Shown here: piece after piece, positions 25,380 through 35,105 of the stretch
How the letters are laid out: each line of letters opens with the position of its first letter
Numbering within the stretch: the first letter of the stretch is position 1
DNA from: Variovorax sp. V213
Lineage (GTDB): Bacteria > Pseudomonadota > Gammaproteobacteria > Burkholderiales > Burkholderiaceae_C
Length of the DNA stretch: 64,000 nucleotides
Assembly (NCBI RefSeq): GCF_041154455.1
Contig: NZ_AP028664.1
Location: 2,233,001-2,297,000 of the forward strand
Direction: 5' to 3'
Made by a program: the position numbers and the translations under genes
Notes under the pieces: model-generated
The model's database searches: none
Told to the model about the DNA's origin: nothing
Seen by the model: only the letters and a program-made list of their open reading frames with translations

Positions 25380-26528
25380 TCAGAACTTCACGTCGAGCGT
25401 GATGTCGGTAAAGGTGGGTTCGTCGACCTGGTCCATCAGGTTGCGCTCTTCGGCCTTCTGCTTGGGCGCGGCGCGGTTCTGCAGCCGCCACATCAGGTTG
25501 GTGGGCGAGTCGGACTGGGCCAGGCCCTCCTCGCGCGTCACGCGCTCTTCGGTGATGAGGCGGGCAATGTCTTCCTCGAAGGTCTGGGAGCCTTCGGCCA
25601 TCGACTGCTCCATGGCTTCCTTGACGGCGGAAAAATCGCCTTTTTCGATCAGCTCGGCCACCAGGGCCGTATTGAGCATGACCTCGAGCGCCGGCACGCG
25701 GCCGCCCGTGGGCGTGCGCAGCAGCCGCTGCGACACGATGGCGCGCAGCGCCGAGCCCAGGTCGCCCAGCAGGGTGGGGCGCACCTCGACCGGAAAGAAG
25801 CTCAGGATGCGGTTCAGCGCGCGGTAGCTGTTGTTGGCATGCAGCGTGGCCACGCACAGGTGGCCCGACTGCGCATAGGCAATGGCCGCGGTCATGGTTT
25901 CGCGGTCGCGGATTTCGCCGATCTGGATCACGTCGGGCGCCTGGCGCAACGCATTCTTGAGCGCGACATGCAGTGACTCGGTGTCGCTGCCCACGTCGCG
26001 CTGGTTCACCAGCGACTTCTTGTTGGTGTAGGTGAACTCGATGGGCTCTTCCACCGTGAGGATGTGGCCCGTGGCGTGCTCGTTGCGGTAGTCGAGCATC
26101 GAGGCCAGCGTGGTGGTCTTGCCCGCGCCCGTGGCGCCGACCATCAGGATCAGGCCCCGCTTCTCCATGATCAGCGTCTTGAGAATGTCGGGCAGGTTCA
26201 GGTCGGCAAAGCTGGGAATGGTCGAGGCAATGTGCCGCACCACCACCGCATAGCTGCCGCGCTGGCGCATGGCGCTGATGCGGTAGTTGCCGGCGCCCTC
26301 GAGCATCACGGCCATGTTGAGCTCGCCCTTGCTCTCCAGCTCCTGGATGCGGGCTTCGGGCACCACTTCGGCCAGCAGCGCGAGCGGCGCGGCGGCCGGC
26401 AGCACCTGGGCATTGATCGGCACGCAGGTGCCGTTGATGCGGATCAGCACCGGGGAGTGCGCCGAGAGGTAGATGTCGGAGGCCTTGCGCTCGGCCATCA
26501 GACGAAGGATTCGCTCCATCATGTTCAT
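25380..26528 (-). CDS. pilU: Type IV pilus retraction ATPase PilU (PilT family)
   Basis: 382 residues, longer than PilT and matching PilU. It begins MNMMERILRLMAERKASDIY, with Walker A GATGAGKTT, an Asp box (TVEEPIEF), Walker B (VIQIGEIRD) and the HANN histidine box (ATLHANNSYRAL). The C-terminal extension after about 350 fits PilU. PilU works with PilT to power pilus retraction at the inner membrane. The ATG at 26528 follows an AGGAG site; a GTG at 26537 is possible. No other pilus gene is nearby: it lies between dapD and dapE. Confidence 0.9.
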   Translation of the reverse strand: MNMMERILRLMAERKASDIYLSAHSPVLIRINGTCVPINAQVLPAAAPLALLAEVVPEARIQELESKGELNMAVMLEGAGNYRISAMRQRGSYAVVVRHIASTIPSFADLNLPDILKTLIMEKRGLILMVGATGAGKTTTLASMLDYRNEHATGHILTVEEPIEFTYTNKKSLVNQRDVGSDTESLHVALKNALRQAPDVIQIGEIRDRETMTAAIAYAQSGHLCVATLHANNSYRALNRILSFFPVEVRPTLLGDLGSALRAIVSQRLLRTPTGGRVPALEVMLNTALVAELIEKGDFSAVKEAMEQSMAEGSQTFEEDIARLITEERVTREEGLAQSDSPTNLMWRLQNRAAPKQKAEERNLMDQVDEPTFTDITLDVKF

Positions 26529-26579
26529 CGCTCTCACTCTCCTCGGGTGCTGTTGTTTTCTAACGGGACAAAGGCGGGA

Positions 26580-27413
<834 letters not shown>

Positions 27414-27457
27414 GGAGAAAGTCTCGTGTGAAAAATGGGAGCCGGGAAAGCAGCGGT

Positions 27458-28678
27458 TCAGCCCCGGCCCGGTTGGCCGGATTGCACGAAGCGGACGATG
27501 CGCTCGGCGGCTTCCACGCATTCGGCCGTTTCGGCCACCAGGGCCATGCGGATGCGGCCACGGCCGGGGTTGGCGCTGTGTGCCGTGTCGCGCGCCAGAT
27601 AGCTCCCCGGCAGAACCGTAACATTGTATTGAGCGTAGAGCGCCCGGGCGAAGGATTCGTCGTCGCCAGCCCACACTTCGGGCACCCCCGCCCAGAGGTA
27701 GAAACTGGCGTCGGGCAGCCGCACGTCGAGCACCGGTTCGAGCAGGGGCGTCACGGCGGCGAACTTGGCGCGGTACTTGGCCCGGTTCTCGACGACGTGG
27801 GTCTCGTCGCCCCAGGCCGCGATGCTGGCCGCCGCCACGGTGCCGCTCATGGCGCTGCCGTGGTAGGTGCGGTAGAGCAAAAAGCTCTTGATGATGGCCG
27901 CGTCGCCCGCCACGAAGCCGCTGCGCAGGCCCGGCACGTTGCTGCGCTTGGACAGCGAGGTGAGCGCGATCAGGTTCTTGAAGTCGCCTCGGCCGAGCTT
28001 GGCGGCGGCCTCCAGCCCGCTGAGCGGTGGCTCGTCGCGGAAGTAGATCTCGCTGTAGCACTCGTCGGCCGCAATCACGAAGCCGTAGCGGTCCGAGAGC
28101 GCAAAGAGCTTGCGCCACTCATCCAGCGGCATCACGGCGCCGGTCGGGTTGCCGGGCGAGCAGACGAACACCAGTTGCGTGCGCTCCCAGACGGCCTCGG
28201 GCACGCTGTCCCAATCCACCGCGAAGTTGCGCGCCGGCACGCTCGGCACGTAGTAGGGCTCGGCGCCCGAGAGCAGGGCCGCCCCTTCGTAGATTTGATA
28301 GAACGGGTTGGGCGAAACCACCACCGGCGCCGGAGTCTTGCTGCCATCGACCACCGTTTGCGCGAGCGAGAACAGCGCCTCGCGCGACCCGTTGACCGGC
28401 AGCACCTGGGTGGCCGGGTCCAGCTGCAGGGCGTAGCGGCGCCGCAGCCAGTCGGTGAAGGCGGTGCGCAGCGGCAGGCTGCCGGCCGTGGCGGGGTAGG
28501 CCGCGAGCGTGGCCATGCTGGCGGCCAGCGCTTCCTTGATGAAGGCCGGCGTGGCGTGCTTGGGTTCGCCGATGCCCAGGCTGATGGGCGCGAAATCGGC
28601 ATTGGGCTGGACGCCCTCGAACAGGCGCCGCAGCCGCTCGAAAGGATAGGGCTGGAGCTTGGAAAGCAGGGGGTTCAT
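27458..28678 (-). CDS. dapC: Succinyldiaminopimelate transaminase
   Basis: 406 residues, class I/II aminotransferase fold. The PLP lysine is in LTSLSKRSNVPGLRSGF, and VVSPNPFYQIYEGAA and CSPGNPTGAVM are conserved. It starts MNPLLSKLQPYPFERLR, typical of beta-proteobacterial DapC. It converts N-succinyl-2-amino-6-ketopimelate to N-succinyl-LL-DAP with glutamate. It is followed by dapD, pilU and dapE in one direction, and preceded by a LysE-type exporter gene 34 bp upstream. Confidence 0.93.
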   Translation of the reverse strand: MNPLLSKLQPYPFERLRRLFEGVQPNADFAPISLGIGEPKHATPAFIKEALAASMATLAAYPATAGSLPLRTAFTDWLRRRYALQLDPATQVLPVNGSREALFSLAQTVVDGSKTPAPVVVSPNPFYQIYEGAALLSGAEPYYVPSVPARNFAVDWDSVPEAVWERTQLVFVCSPGNPTGAVMPLDEWRKLFALSDRYGFVIAADECYSEIYFRDEPPLSGLEAAAKLGRGDFKNLIALTSLSKRSNVPGLRSGFVAGDAAIIKSFLLYRTYHGSAMSGTVAAASIAAWGDETHVVENRAKYRAKFAAVTPLLEPVLDVRLPDASFYLWAGVPEVWAGDDESFARALYAQYNVTVLPGSYLARDTAHSANPGRGRIRMALVAETAECVEAAERIVRFVQSGQPGRG

Positions 28679-28712
28679 GGAGAGCGATTATCGGCGACGG
28701 GTCGCCGGCCGC

Positions 28713-29360
28713 TCAGGTGCCGCTGCGCCGGTAGAACGCCAGCGAGCCGGCCAGCGCCAGCAGCATCGCGCCGCAGGTGCGATCGATCCAGCGACCCGCG
28801 GCGACCGTCAGCAGCCGCATCGCCCGCGCACCCACGAAGGCGTAGACCCCCATCACCAACGCGTCCAGGGAGGCGAACAGCACGGCGATGATGGCGTACT
28901 GCATGCCCTGGGCGGCCGCGGGGTCGATGAACTGCGGCATCAGCGCCGAGCAGAACAGATAGCCCTTCGGGTTGGTGACTGCCACCAGGAATGACTTGAG
29001 AAAGACCTTGCGGCCGTCTCCGTTCATGCCCGTGGCGGGCTCGCCCGCGTCGGCACGCGGCGCGTCGAAACTGCCGCCTTTCGAGCGCAGCATGCGAACG
29101 CCCAGCCAGGCCAGGTACACGGCGCCCACCCACTTGAGCATGGAGAACCAGAACTCCGACGCCGCCAGCAGCGCGCCCAGGCCCAGCGCCACCGCGCCGA
29201 CCAGGACGAAGTCGGACAGCACGGCACCCAGGATGCCCGGCAGCGCACCGCGCACGCCGCGCCGCGATCCATTGCTCAGCGCCAGCAGCACGGTTGGTCC
29301 GGGCGTGGCGATGGCGGCCAGCGCGACGATGGAGAACAGCAGGGCGGTGGCGAGCGTCAT
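28713..29360 (-). CDS. LysE/RhtB family amino-acid exporter
   Basis: 215 residues with about six hydrophobic segments. The N-terminal ATPGPTVLLALSNGSRRGVR is the LysE/RhtB signature. Members export basic amino acids, threonine, homoserine or others at the inner membrane. Here it lies between argA (32 bp) and dapC (34 bp), all on one strand. Export of lysine, arginine or a related amino acid is therefore a fair guess, but not shown by the sequence. Confidence 0.88.
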   Translation of the reverse strand: MTLATALLFSIVALAAIATPGPTVLLALSNGSRRGVRGALPGILGAVLSDFVLVGAVALGLGALLAASEFWFSMLKWVGAVYLAWLGVRMLRSKGGSFDAPRADAGEPATGMNGDGRKVFLKSFLVAVTNPKGYLFCSALMPQFIDPAAAQGMQYAIIAVLFASLDALVMGVYAFVGARAMRLLTVAAGRWIDRTCGAMLLALAGSLAFYRRSGT

Positions 29361-29392
29361 GGCGGCGGGCTTCCCTCTAAAGGTTCAAAGGC

Positions 29393-30739
29393 TCAGATTT
29401 TCTTGACCAGCACCTGGCTCTTGCGGTCCCAGTTGTACTTGCGCTTGCGGGCTTCGGGCAGCCAGTCGGGGTTGACCTGCTGGAAACCGCGCTTCAGGAA
29501 CCAGTGCATGGTCCGCGTGGTGAGCACGAAGATGCTTTCCAGGCCCATGGCCTTGGCGCGGTGCTCGATGCGCTTGAGGATGCGTTCACCGTCGCCCTGC
29601 GACTGCGACTGGGGCGAGACGGTCAGCGCGGCCATCTCGGCGGTCTTTGCCTCGGGGTAGGGGTAGAGCGCCGCGCAGCCGAAGATCACGCCGTCGTGCT
29701 CGATGACCGTGTAGTGGCCCACGTCGCGCTCAATCTCGGTGCGGTCGCGCTTGACCAGCGTGCCGTCGCGCTCGAAGGGCTCGATCAGCTGCAGGATGCC
29801 GCCGATGTCGTCGACCGTGGCTTCGCGCAGGCTTTCGAGCTTCTCGTCGATCACCATGGTGCCGACGCCGTCGTGCACATACACCTCGAGCAGCAGCGCG
29901 CCGTCCAGGGCAAAGGGCAGGATGTGGTTGCGCTCCACGCCGCCCTTGCAGGCCTTGACGCAGTGCTGCAGGTAGAAGGCGGTGTCGGTCGGCTTCTGCG
30001 GTGGCGGCAGCGACGCCAGCAGCTTTTCGGCCGCGGCGAGCGGCAGCTCGGTGTCGATGGGGTTGTCTTCGCTCTCGGGCAATTCGCTGTCGATGCGGAT
30101 GCCCGGAATCTCGGTCAGGAAGATCAGCTTGTCGGCCTGGATCGAAATGGCCACGCTGGTGGCCACTTCTTCCATCGTCAGGTTGAAGGCCTCGCCCGTG
30201 GGCGAGAAGCCGAAGGGCGACATCAGCACCATGGCGCCGAAATCGAGCGTGCGGCGGATGCCCACGGCGTCGACCTTGCGCACCAGGCCCGAATGCTTGA
30301 AGTCCACGCCATCGACCACGCCCACGGGGCGGGCGGTGATGAAGTTGCCCGAAATCATGCGGACGGTGGAGCCGGCCATCGGCGTGTTCGGCAGGCCCTG
30401 GCTGAATGCGGCTTCGATCTCGTAGCGCAGCTGGCCGGCGGCTTCCTGGGCGGAATCGAGCGCCACCTCGTCGGTGATGCGGATGCCGTGCGAGTAGCGC
30501 GCCTCGTGCCCCTTGGCCGCGAGCTGTTCGTTGACCTGCGGGCGGAAGCCGTGCACCAGGACGATCTTGACGCCCATGCTCTGGATCAGCGCCAGGTCTT
30601 GCGCAATGTTCTGCAGCTTGCCCGCCGCGATCGCCTCACCCGCCAGGGCGACCACGAAAGTCTTGCCTCGGTGCGTGTGGATGTAGGGCGCGACCGAGCG
30701 GAACCAGGGCACGAAGGTGAAGTTGAAAACGGTGGACAT
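29393..30739 (-). CDS. argA: Amino-acid N-acetyltransferase (N-acetylglutamate synthase)
   Basis: 448 residues: an N-terminal amino-acid-kinase-like domain (about 20-280, with KIVLVHGFRPQVNEQLAAKG) and a C-terminal GNAT acetyltransferase domain (about 300-448, with AALTVSPQSQSQGDGERILKR). It acetylates glutamate with acetyl-CoA as the first arginine step; the kinase-like domain normally binds arginine for feedback inhibition. Start MSTVFNFTFVPWFRSVAPYI matches the family. It is divergent from hrpA, with 150 bp between them. Confidence 0.95.
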   Translation of the reverse strand: MSTVFNFTFVPWFRSVAPYIHTHRGKTFVVALAGEAIAAGKLQNIAQDLALIQSMGVKIVLVHGFRPQVNEQLAAKGHEARYSHGIRITDEVALDSAQEAAGQLRYEIEAAFSQGLPNTPMAGSTVRMISGNFITARPVGVVDGVDFKHSGLVRKVDAVGIRRTLDFGAMVLMSPFGFSPTGEAFNLTMEEVATSVAISIQADKLIFLTEIPGIRIDSELPESEDNPIDTELPLAAAEKLLASLPPPQKPTDTAFYLQHCVKACKGGVERNHILPFALDGALLLEVYVHDGVGTMVIDEKLESLREATVDDIGGILQLIEPFERDGTLVKRDRTEIERDVGHYTVIEHDGVIFGCAALYPYPEAKTAEMAALTVSPQSQSQGDGERILKRIEHRAKAMGLESIFVLTTRTMHWFLKRGFQQVNPDWLPEARKRKYNWDRKSQVLVKKI

Positions 30740-30889
30740 GGAGCGTGATTGTGCATTCTTGAGGGGCGGTTCGCGCGGGACGGGCGATCGCCCGCAGCAG
30801 CCGGGTGGCGTCGCAGGGCGTGCAACAGGGGCGGCGCGCACCGATAATCGACGGTTTGCCCGCCGCGCCTTCGCGAATCAGCTTTTCCC

Positions 30890-33800
30890 TTGACGACCAC
30901 GACACCTTCCGTTCCCTTGCGCATCGACTTTCCCGAATCGCTTCCGGTCTCCGGCCGGCGCGACGAAATCATGGCCGCCATCGAGGCGCACCAGGTGGTG
31001 ATCGTCTGCGGCGAAACAGGCTCGGGCAAGACCACGCAGTTGCCGAAGATCGCCCTGGCGCTCGGCCGTGGCAAGCTCAACGCGCCGCCGGGCAAGGGCA
31101 GGCTCATCGGCCACACGCAGCCGCGGCGCATTGCCGCAAGCTCGGTGGCCAAGCGCATCGCCGAAGAACTGAAGACGCCGCTGGGCGACGTGGTCGGCTT
31201 CAAGGTGCGCTTCCAGGACCGGCTGAGCCGCGACGCCTCGGTCAAGCTCATGACGGACGGCATCTTGCTGGCCGAGACGCAGACCGATCCGCTGCTCAAG
31301 GCCTACGACACGCTGATCATCGACGAGGCGCACGAGCGCTCGCTGAACATCGACTTCCTGCTGGGCTACCTGCGCGAGATTCTTCCGCGCCGGCCCGACC
31401 TGAAGGTGATCGTGACCTCGGCCACCATCGACGCCGATCGGTTCGCGCAGCATTTCGCGTCGGCCAAGGGGCCCGCGCCCATCATCATGGTGTCGGGCCG
31501 TACCTTTCCGGTCGAGCAGCGCTACCGGCCGTTCGAGGAGTCGCGCGAGCATGACCTGAACGACGCGATCGCCGACGGCGTCGACGAACTCTGGCGCGAC
31601 CCGCACAACGCGGGCGACATCCTGGTGTTCTTGCCCGGCGAGCGCGAAATCCGCGAGGCGGCCGATCATCTGCGCCGCCACCTGAGCCACCAGCCGCTGC
31701 TGCGCAATGCCGAGGTGTTGCCGCTGTTCGCGCGGCTGTCGGGGCCTGAGCAGGACCGCATCTTCGACGGCCACACGGGCCGGCGCATCGTGCTTGCCAC
31801 CAACGTGGCGGAAACCTCGCTCACCGTGCCGGGCATCCGCTACGTGATCGACACCGGCACCGCGCGCGTCAAGCGCTACAGCTTCCGCAGCAAGGTCGAG
31901 CAACTCCTGGTCGAACCCATCAGCCAGGCTGCGGCCAACCAGCGCGCGGGCCGTTGCGGCCGCGTGGCCAACGGCATCTGCATCCGGCTCTATGACGAGA
32001 AGGACTTCGAAGGCCGGCCGCGTTTCACCGACCCCGAGATCCTGCGTTCCTCGCTGGCAGGGGTGATCCTGCGGATGAAGTCGCTGCGCCTGGGCGACGT
32101 GGCGCGGTTCCCGTTTCTCGAGGCACCTTCGCCGCGCGCCATTGCCGATGGCTACCAGCTGCTCAACGAACTCGGTGCAGTCGATGATGCCAACGAGCTC
32201 ACCGCCACGGGCGGTGAGCTCGCCAAGCTGCCGCTCGATCCGCGCGTGGGCCGCATGATCCTGGAAGCGCGCACACGCGGCGCGCTCGAAGAAGTGCTGG
32301 TGATCGCCTCGGCGCTGAGCGTCCAGGACGTGCGCGACCGGCCGATGGACGCGCAGCAGCAGGCAGACCAGGCGCATTCGAAATTCGACGACGAGAAGAG
32401 CGAGTTCAGCGGCTACCTGCGGCTGTGGAAATGGATCGCCGATGCGCGCGGCGGCCACGGTGACACTCACAAGCTCAGCAATCGCCAGTACGAGCAGCTG
32501 CTGCGCCAGAACTTCATCAACATCCGCCGCGTGCGCGAATGGCGCGACATCCACTCGCAGCTGCTCACGGTCGTGACCGAGCACAAGTGGCGCATCAACG
32601 CCGAACCGGCGGGCTATGAACCGCTGCATCTTTCGATGCTTGCGGGCCTGCTCGGCAACGTCGGCTGGAAGCTCGAGGACGACGAGGCGTACCTGGGGGC
32701 GCGCGGCATCAAGTTCTACCGCCATCCGGGTGCGCACCTGAAGAAGAAGCCCGGCCGCTGGATCGTCGCGGCCGAGCTGGTCGAGACCACGCGCCTCTTC
32801 GGCCGCGGCATTGCCAACATCGAACCGCAGTGGCTCGAACAGGTGGCGGGCCATCTGCTGAAGAAGCAACTGCTCGACCCGCACTGGGAGAAGAAGGGCG
32901 CGCAGGTTTCGGCGCTGGAGCGCGCCACGCTCTACGGCCTCGTGGTCTACAGCGGGCGCCGGGTCGATTTCACCAAGGTCGATCCGGTGGCGGCGCGCGA
33001 GATATTCATTCGCGAAGCGCTGGTCGGCGGGCAATGGGAGAGCAAGTTCCCGTTTCTCGCGGCCAACCGCAAGCTGGTGCGCGAGGTCGAAGGCCTGGAG
33101 CACAAGTCGCGCCGGCAGGACGTGCTGGTCGACGACGAGCTGATCTTCGCCTTCTACGACGCGCAGCTGCCCGCCGACGTGGCGAGCGGCATCACCTTCG
33201 AGAACTGGTACCGCCAGGCCTCGAGGGAGCAGCCGCGCCTGCTCTTCCTGACACGCGAAGAGCTGATGCGCCACCAGGCGGCCGGTATCACCACGCAGTC
33301 GTTTCCGTCCACGCTGCGGCTCGGCGGTGTCGACTGCGCGGCGAGCTATCTGCACGAGCCGGGCGACGCGAAAGACGGCCTCACGGCCAGCGTGCCGCTC
33401 TTCGTGCTCAACCAGGTGAGCGAAGAGCGCTGCGAGTGGCTGGTGACGGGCATGCTCAAGGACAAGATCCAGGCGCTGCTCAAGAGCCTGCCGCAGCGCC
33501 CGCGCTCGCGGCTGGTGCCGTTGCCCGAATCGGCTGCAAGGCTCGCGGAAGAACTCTCGGCGCCCGAGGTGTTCGGCCACGGTTCGTTGACCGACGTGCT
33601 GCTCAAGCGTGTGCGCGATGCCACGAGCATCGACGTGAAGCGCGCGGACTTCAAGCTCGACATGCTGCCGCCGCACCTGTTCATGAACCTGCGCATCGTG
33701 GACGAGCACGGACGCCAGCTCGGCATGGGGCGCAACCTGGGCGCGCTCAAGGCGGAACTGGGCGCGCAGGCGCGAGGCGCCTTCCAGGCGCTGGCCGGGC

Positions 33801-34759
33801 TCAACGTCAAGGCTTCCGCCGACCGCAAGCCGGCCGAAGCCGCCGAAGGACAGGCGCAGGCCAAGGGCCATGCCGTCGCGCCGGCCCCCTCTGCACCGAG
33901 CCTGCCCGCGGGCCAGCGATACACGAGCTGGAGCTTCGGCGAGCTGCCCGAGCTGATGGAAGTGCGCCGTGGCGCGCAGTCGCTCATCGGTTTTCCGGCC
34001 CTTCGGGACGAAGGCGATGCCGTGACCATCGAGGTGTTCGACGAGCCGGCCGTGGCCGCCGCGAAGCACCGCGCCGGTCTGCGCCGCCTGTTTGCGCTGC
34101 AGCTGAAAGACGCGCTCAAGTACCTCGAGAAGAACATCCCCGATCTGCAGAAGATGGCGGTGGCCTACATGCCGCTCGGCACATCGGAAGAGCTGCGGGC
34201 GCAGATCATCGGCGTCGCGATCGACCGGGCCTTTCTGCAGGAGCCGCTGCCCACCGATGAATTCGCCTTCAAGCGCCGCCTCGAAGAAGGCCGGGGCCGG
34301 CTCACCTTGATTGCCAACGAGGTGGCGCGGCTGGCCGCGGCCATCCTGGCCGAGTACGCCGCTGCCGCGCGCAAGATCAAGGACACCAAGATCCAGTCCG
34401 AGGCCGTGCAGGACGCCGCGCAGCAATTGCAGCGCCTGGTCGGCAAGCGGTTCATCTCGGAGGCGCCGTGGACGCAGCTGCAGCATTTCGCGCGCTATCT
34501 CAAGGCCATCGTGCTGCGGCTCGACAAACTGCGCGCCGACCCCGCGCGCGATGCCGCCAAGCTGGCCGAGCTTCGGCCTCAGGAGCAACGCTACTGGCGA
34601 CTGGTGGCGGAACGCAAGGGCGCCGTGGACGAGCGCATGCTCGAATTCCGCTGGTTGCTGGAGGAGCTTCGCGTGAGTTTCTTCGCGCAGGAGCTGCGCA
34701 CGCCGCAGCCGGTCAGCATCAAGCGGCTGGACAAGGCCTGGGCCCAGTTGCAGGCCTGA
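30890..34759 (+). CDS. hrpA: ATP-dependent RNA helicase HrpA
   Basis: 1289 residues, the usual HrpA length. The DEAH motor has GETGSGKTTQ (41-50), DEAHERS (145-151), VTSATID and QRAGRCGR; the OB-fold and the long DUF3418 C-terminal region follow. A low-complexity Ala/Pro/Lys linker lies at about 975-1005. HrpA has been linked to resolving stalled ribosomes and mRNA processing. A TTG start at 30890 is used because conserved residues extend upstream of the first ATG (30971). A + terminator hairpin follows at 34782. Confidence 0.95.
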   Translation: MTTTTPSVPLRIDFPESLPVSGRRDEIMAAIEAHQVVIVCGETGSGKTTQLPKIALALGRGKLNAPPGKGRLIGHTQPRRIAASSVAKRIAEELKTPLGDVVGFKVRFQDRLSRDASVKLMTDGILLAETQTDPLLKAYDTLIIDEAHERSLNIDFLLGYLREILPRRPDLKVIVTSATIDADRFAQHFASAKGPAPIIMVSGRTFPVEQRYRPFEESREHDLNDAIADGVDELWRDPHNAGDILVFLPGEREIREAADHLRRHLSHQPLLRNAEVLPLFARLSGPEQDRIFDGHTGRRIVLATNVAETSLTVPGIRYVIDTGTARVKRYSFRSKVEQLLVEPISQAAANQRAGRCGRVANGICIRLYDEKDFEGRPRFTDPEILRSSLAGVILRMKSLRLGDVARFPFLEAPSPRAIADGYQLLNELGAVDDANELTATGGELAKLPLDPRVGRMILEARTRGALEEVLVIASALSVQDVRDRPMDAQQQADQAHSKFDDEKSEFSGYLRLWKWIADARGGHGDTHKLSNRQYEQLLRQNFINIRRVREWRDIHSQLLTVVTEHKWRINAEPAGYEPLHLSMLAGLLGNVGWKLEDDEAYLGARGIKFYRHPGAHLKKKPGRWIVAAELVETTRLFGRGIANIEPQWLEQVAGHLLKKQLLDPHWEKKGAQVSALERATLYGLVVYSGRRVDFTKVDPVAAREIFIREALVGGQWESKFPFLAANRKLVREVEGLEHKSRRQDVLVDDELIFAFYDAQLPADVASGITFENWYRQASREQPRLLFLTREELMRHQAAGITTQSFPSTLRLGGVDCAASYLHEPGDAKDGLTASVPLFVLNQVSEERCEWLVTGMLKDKIQALLKSLPQRPRSRLVPLPESAARLAEELSAPEVFGHGSLTDVLLKRVRDATSIDVKRADFKLDMLPPHLFMNLRIVDEHGRQLGMGRNLGALKAELGAQARGAFQALAGLNVKASADRKPAEAAEGQAQAKGHAVAPAPSAPSLPAGQRYTSWSFGELPELMEVRRGAQSLIGFPALRDEGDAVTIEVFDEPAVAAAKHRAGLRRLFALQLKDALKYLEKNIPDLQKMAVAYMPLGTSEELRAQIIGVAIDRAFLQEPLPTDEFAFKRRLEEGRGRLTLIANEVARLAAAILAEYAAAARKIKDTKIQSEAVQDAAQQLQRLVGKRFISEAPWTQLQHFARYLKAIVLRLDKLRADPARDAAKLAELRPQEQRYWRLVAERKGAVDERMLEFRWLLEELRVSFFAQELRTPQPVSIKRLDKAWAQLQA

Positions 34760-34781
34760 ACCCCGGCAGACGGGCGAAAAA

Positions 34782-34806
34782 AAGCCCGCTTGCCGCGGGC
34801 TTCTTT
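34782..34806. terminator. Bidirectional rho-independent terminator between hrpA and the small membrane protein gene
   Basis: AAGCCCGC at 34782-34789 pairs with GCGGGCTT at 34795-34802. TTCTTT follows on + and an A-run (34777-34783) precedes, giving a T-run on -. It can stop hrpA and the convergent small gene. Confidence 0.8.
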
Positions 34807-34831
34807 CAGGTGCGCGAAATGTCCGGAAGCT

Positions 34832-34990
34832 TCATATGCGTCCCATGAGCACCAGGATGACGAGGACCAGCACGACCAGGCCCAGGCCCCCGCTGGGCCA
34901 GTAGCCCCAGCTCCGGCTGTAGCCCCAGCTCGGCAATGCGCCTATCAGCAGCAGGATCAGAACGATCAGCAGAATGAACGAGAGGGACAT
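34832..34990 (-). CDS. DUF3309-type small membrane protein
   Basis: 52 residues, too short for most gene finders. Two hydrophobic segments flank a conserved-looking GALPSWGYSRSWGYWPSGG turn, the pattern of DUF3309 proteins. The function is not known. The ATG at 34990 is followed by an uninterrupted frame to TGA at 34832, and GGAG (CAGGAGATAAGC) lies just upstream. It stands alone between the bidirectional terminator and the aminotransferase gene. Confidence 0.8.
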   Translation of the reverse strand: MSLSFILLIVLILLLIGALPSWGYSRSWGYWPSGGLGLVVLVLVILVLMGRI

Positions 34991-35105
34991 GCTTATCTCC
35001 TGGACGTTGTTGTTACGAGTCCTCATGCTCGCTGTCCAGGGGCGAAAAACACGCCGGAAAGCCGCTCCTTCGGTGGTCAGGACTATCCTACCGGCGGCGT
35101 CGGCT

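Noticed and set aside
30878..34588. Open frame of 1236 codons on - opposite hrpA
   Set aside because: hrpA on + has all DEAH helicase motifs. The antisense frame is rich in Arg, His, Ala and Gln without any domain, as expected for the shadow of a GC-rich gene.
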